This document shows positions 63,491 to 64,000 of a stretch of DNA of 64,000 bases, piece after piece. The notes under the pieces were generated by a model that did not search any database, was not told where the DNA came from, and saw only the letters and a list, made by a program, of their open reading frames with translations. The stretch is from assembly GCA_917880885.1 (NCBI GenBank), contig OU862927.1, forward strand, positions 36,607,571 through 36,671,570. Direction: 5' to 3'. The translations under genes and the position numbers were made by a program. The stretch is from Limnephilus marmoratus (lineage: Eukaryota > Arthropoda > Insecta > Trichoptera > Limnephilidae). Positions within the stretch are counted from its first letter, which is position 1. Each line of letters opens with the position of its first letter.

Positions 63491-64000
63491 TTTCAAAACA
63501 AACTACATATTTACATTTTTTTCGACTGCAGTGCATTCCAGTGTTTTCTGTCTTACTTTTTTTAACGGAGGGGGGGGGGAGGAGGGAAGCGTTGAAGAAA
63601 AATATACTTCAGGTCAGGAAATTGACACTATACAATGCTGCTAGGTCCGACACAAAGCACATAACAATGGGTGATCAGACGGGCAGTCACAAGCGCACTA
63701 ATTGAAACTAAACGCCGACGGTCACGTGCCCCTCCCCAAATAAATACATATTCACACGGGTCACCACCAAAACTAATTGCCGACCACTGCAATATACATT
63801 CATATGTTATATATATTCAATGCGGACTTTCGTAAACAAGGGTGATGTCACCGGTATAGAATTAGGGGCTGGTCACTGGACAGAATAGTTTCGAGTACAA
63901 TAATAATATACCCGTGAATAGCTTCATTAGCTTTGTGAATAAATATGTTATAACACTACCCGCAGATTGTGCATGATTTTGTGAGGTTAAACATAGAATA
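63491..64000. other. No recognised feature
   Basis: Contains a G-run at 63570-63578. Otherwise nothing supported up to the window end. Confidence 0.3.

Noticed and set aside
1..64000. CRISPR array, bacterial operons or ribosome binding sites
   Set aside because: Sequence is eukaryotic; no direct repeats with regular unique spacers of CRISPR type and no compact gene order.
1..64000. LTR retrotransposon or endogenous virus
   Set aside because: I found no pair of long direct terminal repeats, no primer-binding site with polypurine tract, and no protease, integrase or envelope-like coding.

Overview
This window looks like repeat-rich, gene-poor nuclear DNA from an arthropod, probably an insect and possibly a hemipteran. 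The case rests on overall AT richness, decayed arthropod-type retrotransposons (Jockey/CR1-like, RTE-like, Penelope-like), mariner and hAT elements, LEP1-type Helitron-like repeats, tRNA-derived SINEs and AT-rich minisatellites. I found no convincing host protein-coding gene, functional tRNA or rRNA gene. Almost every long open frame is a retrotransposon remnant or an artefact of tandem repeats. Species cannot be named from this sequence. Family names used here (LINE-A, SINE-B, etc.) are working labels for this window only, and most edges are good to about 5-20 bases.

Layout. 0-10 kb: dispersed repeat F, two tandemly duplicated Helitron-like copies, SINE-B and SINE-C copies, a minus-strand LINE (4.1-5.6 kb), a hAT MITE with 8-bp target duplication, and a mariner transposase N-terminus. 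10-18.6 kb: AT-rich minisatellites around an RTE-like fragment, a terminal-inverted-repeat element with a Harbinger-like MITE nested inside, a Penelope-like 3' end in inverted duplicate, a SINE with a triplicated tail, and a foldback-like element. 20-29 kb: a mariner-type MITE, a hAT element with a SINE nested in it, LINE remnants and small foldback MITEs. 29.9-34.5 kb: a 69-bp minisatellite split by a 5'-truncated Jockey-like LINE, followed by the best preserved coding region of the window, an L2/CR1-type LINE reverse transcriptase (32.1-33.8 kb). 35-50 kb: SINE and LINE-A remnants, RTE-like copies, minisatellite and polypurine tracts, a (CCCTAT)n array, hAT-E copies, a Penelope-like C-terminus and an element edged by TATCGATA motifs. 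50-64 kb: Helitron-like, Tc1-like, hAT, RTE-like (with a nested Jockey-like tail), LINE-A and SINE copies.

How the parts relate. The clearest biology is parasitism between repeats. LINE-A and the shorter SINE-B share the same last ~105 nt, which can fold into two stacked hairpins; one SINE-B copy carries paired changes that keep the stem, as expected if the LINE reverse transcriptase recognises the RNA structure. Three Jockey-like 3' ends share a second, unrelated terminal hairpin with paired stem changes and a conserved loop. Penelope-like 3' regions carry a hammerhead-like CTGAWGA-stem-GAAAC core in several copies. A four-copy nonautonomous hAT family (hAT-E), each copy with a perfect 8-bp target duplication, carries a conserved TGACGTCA element and, in three copies, a splice-donor-like GGTAAGT.
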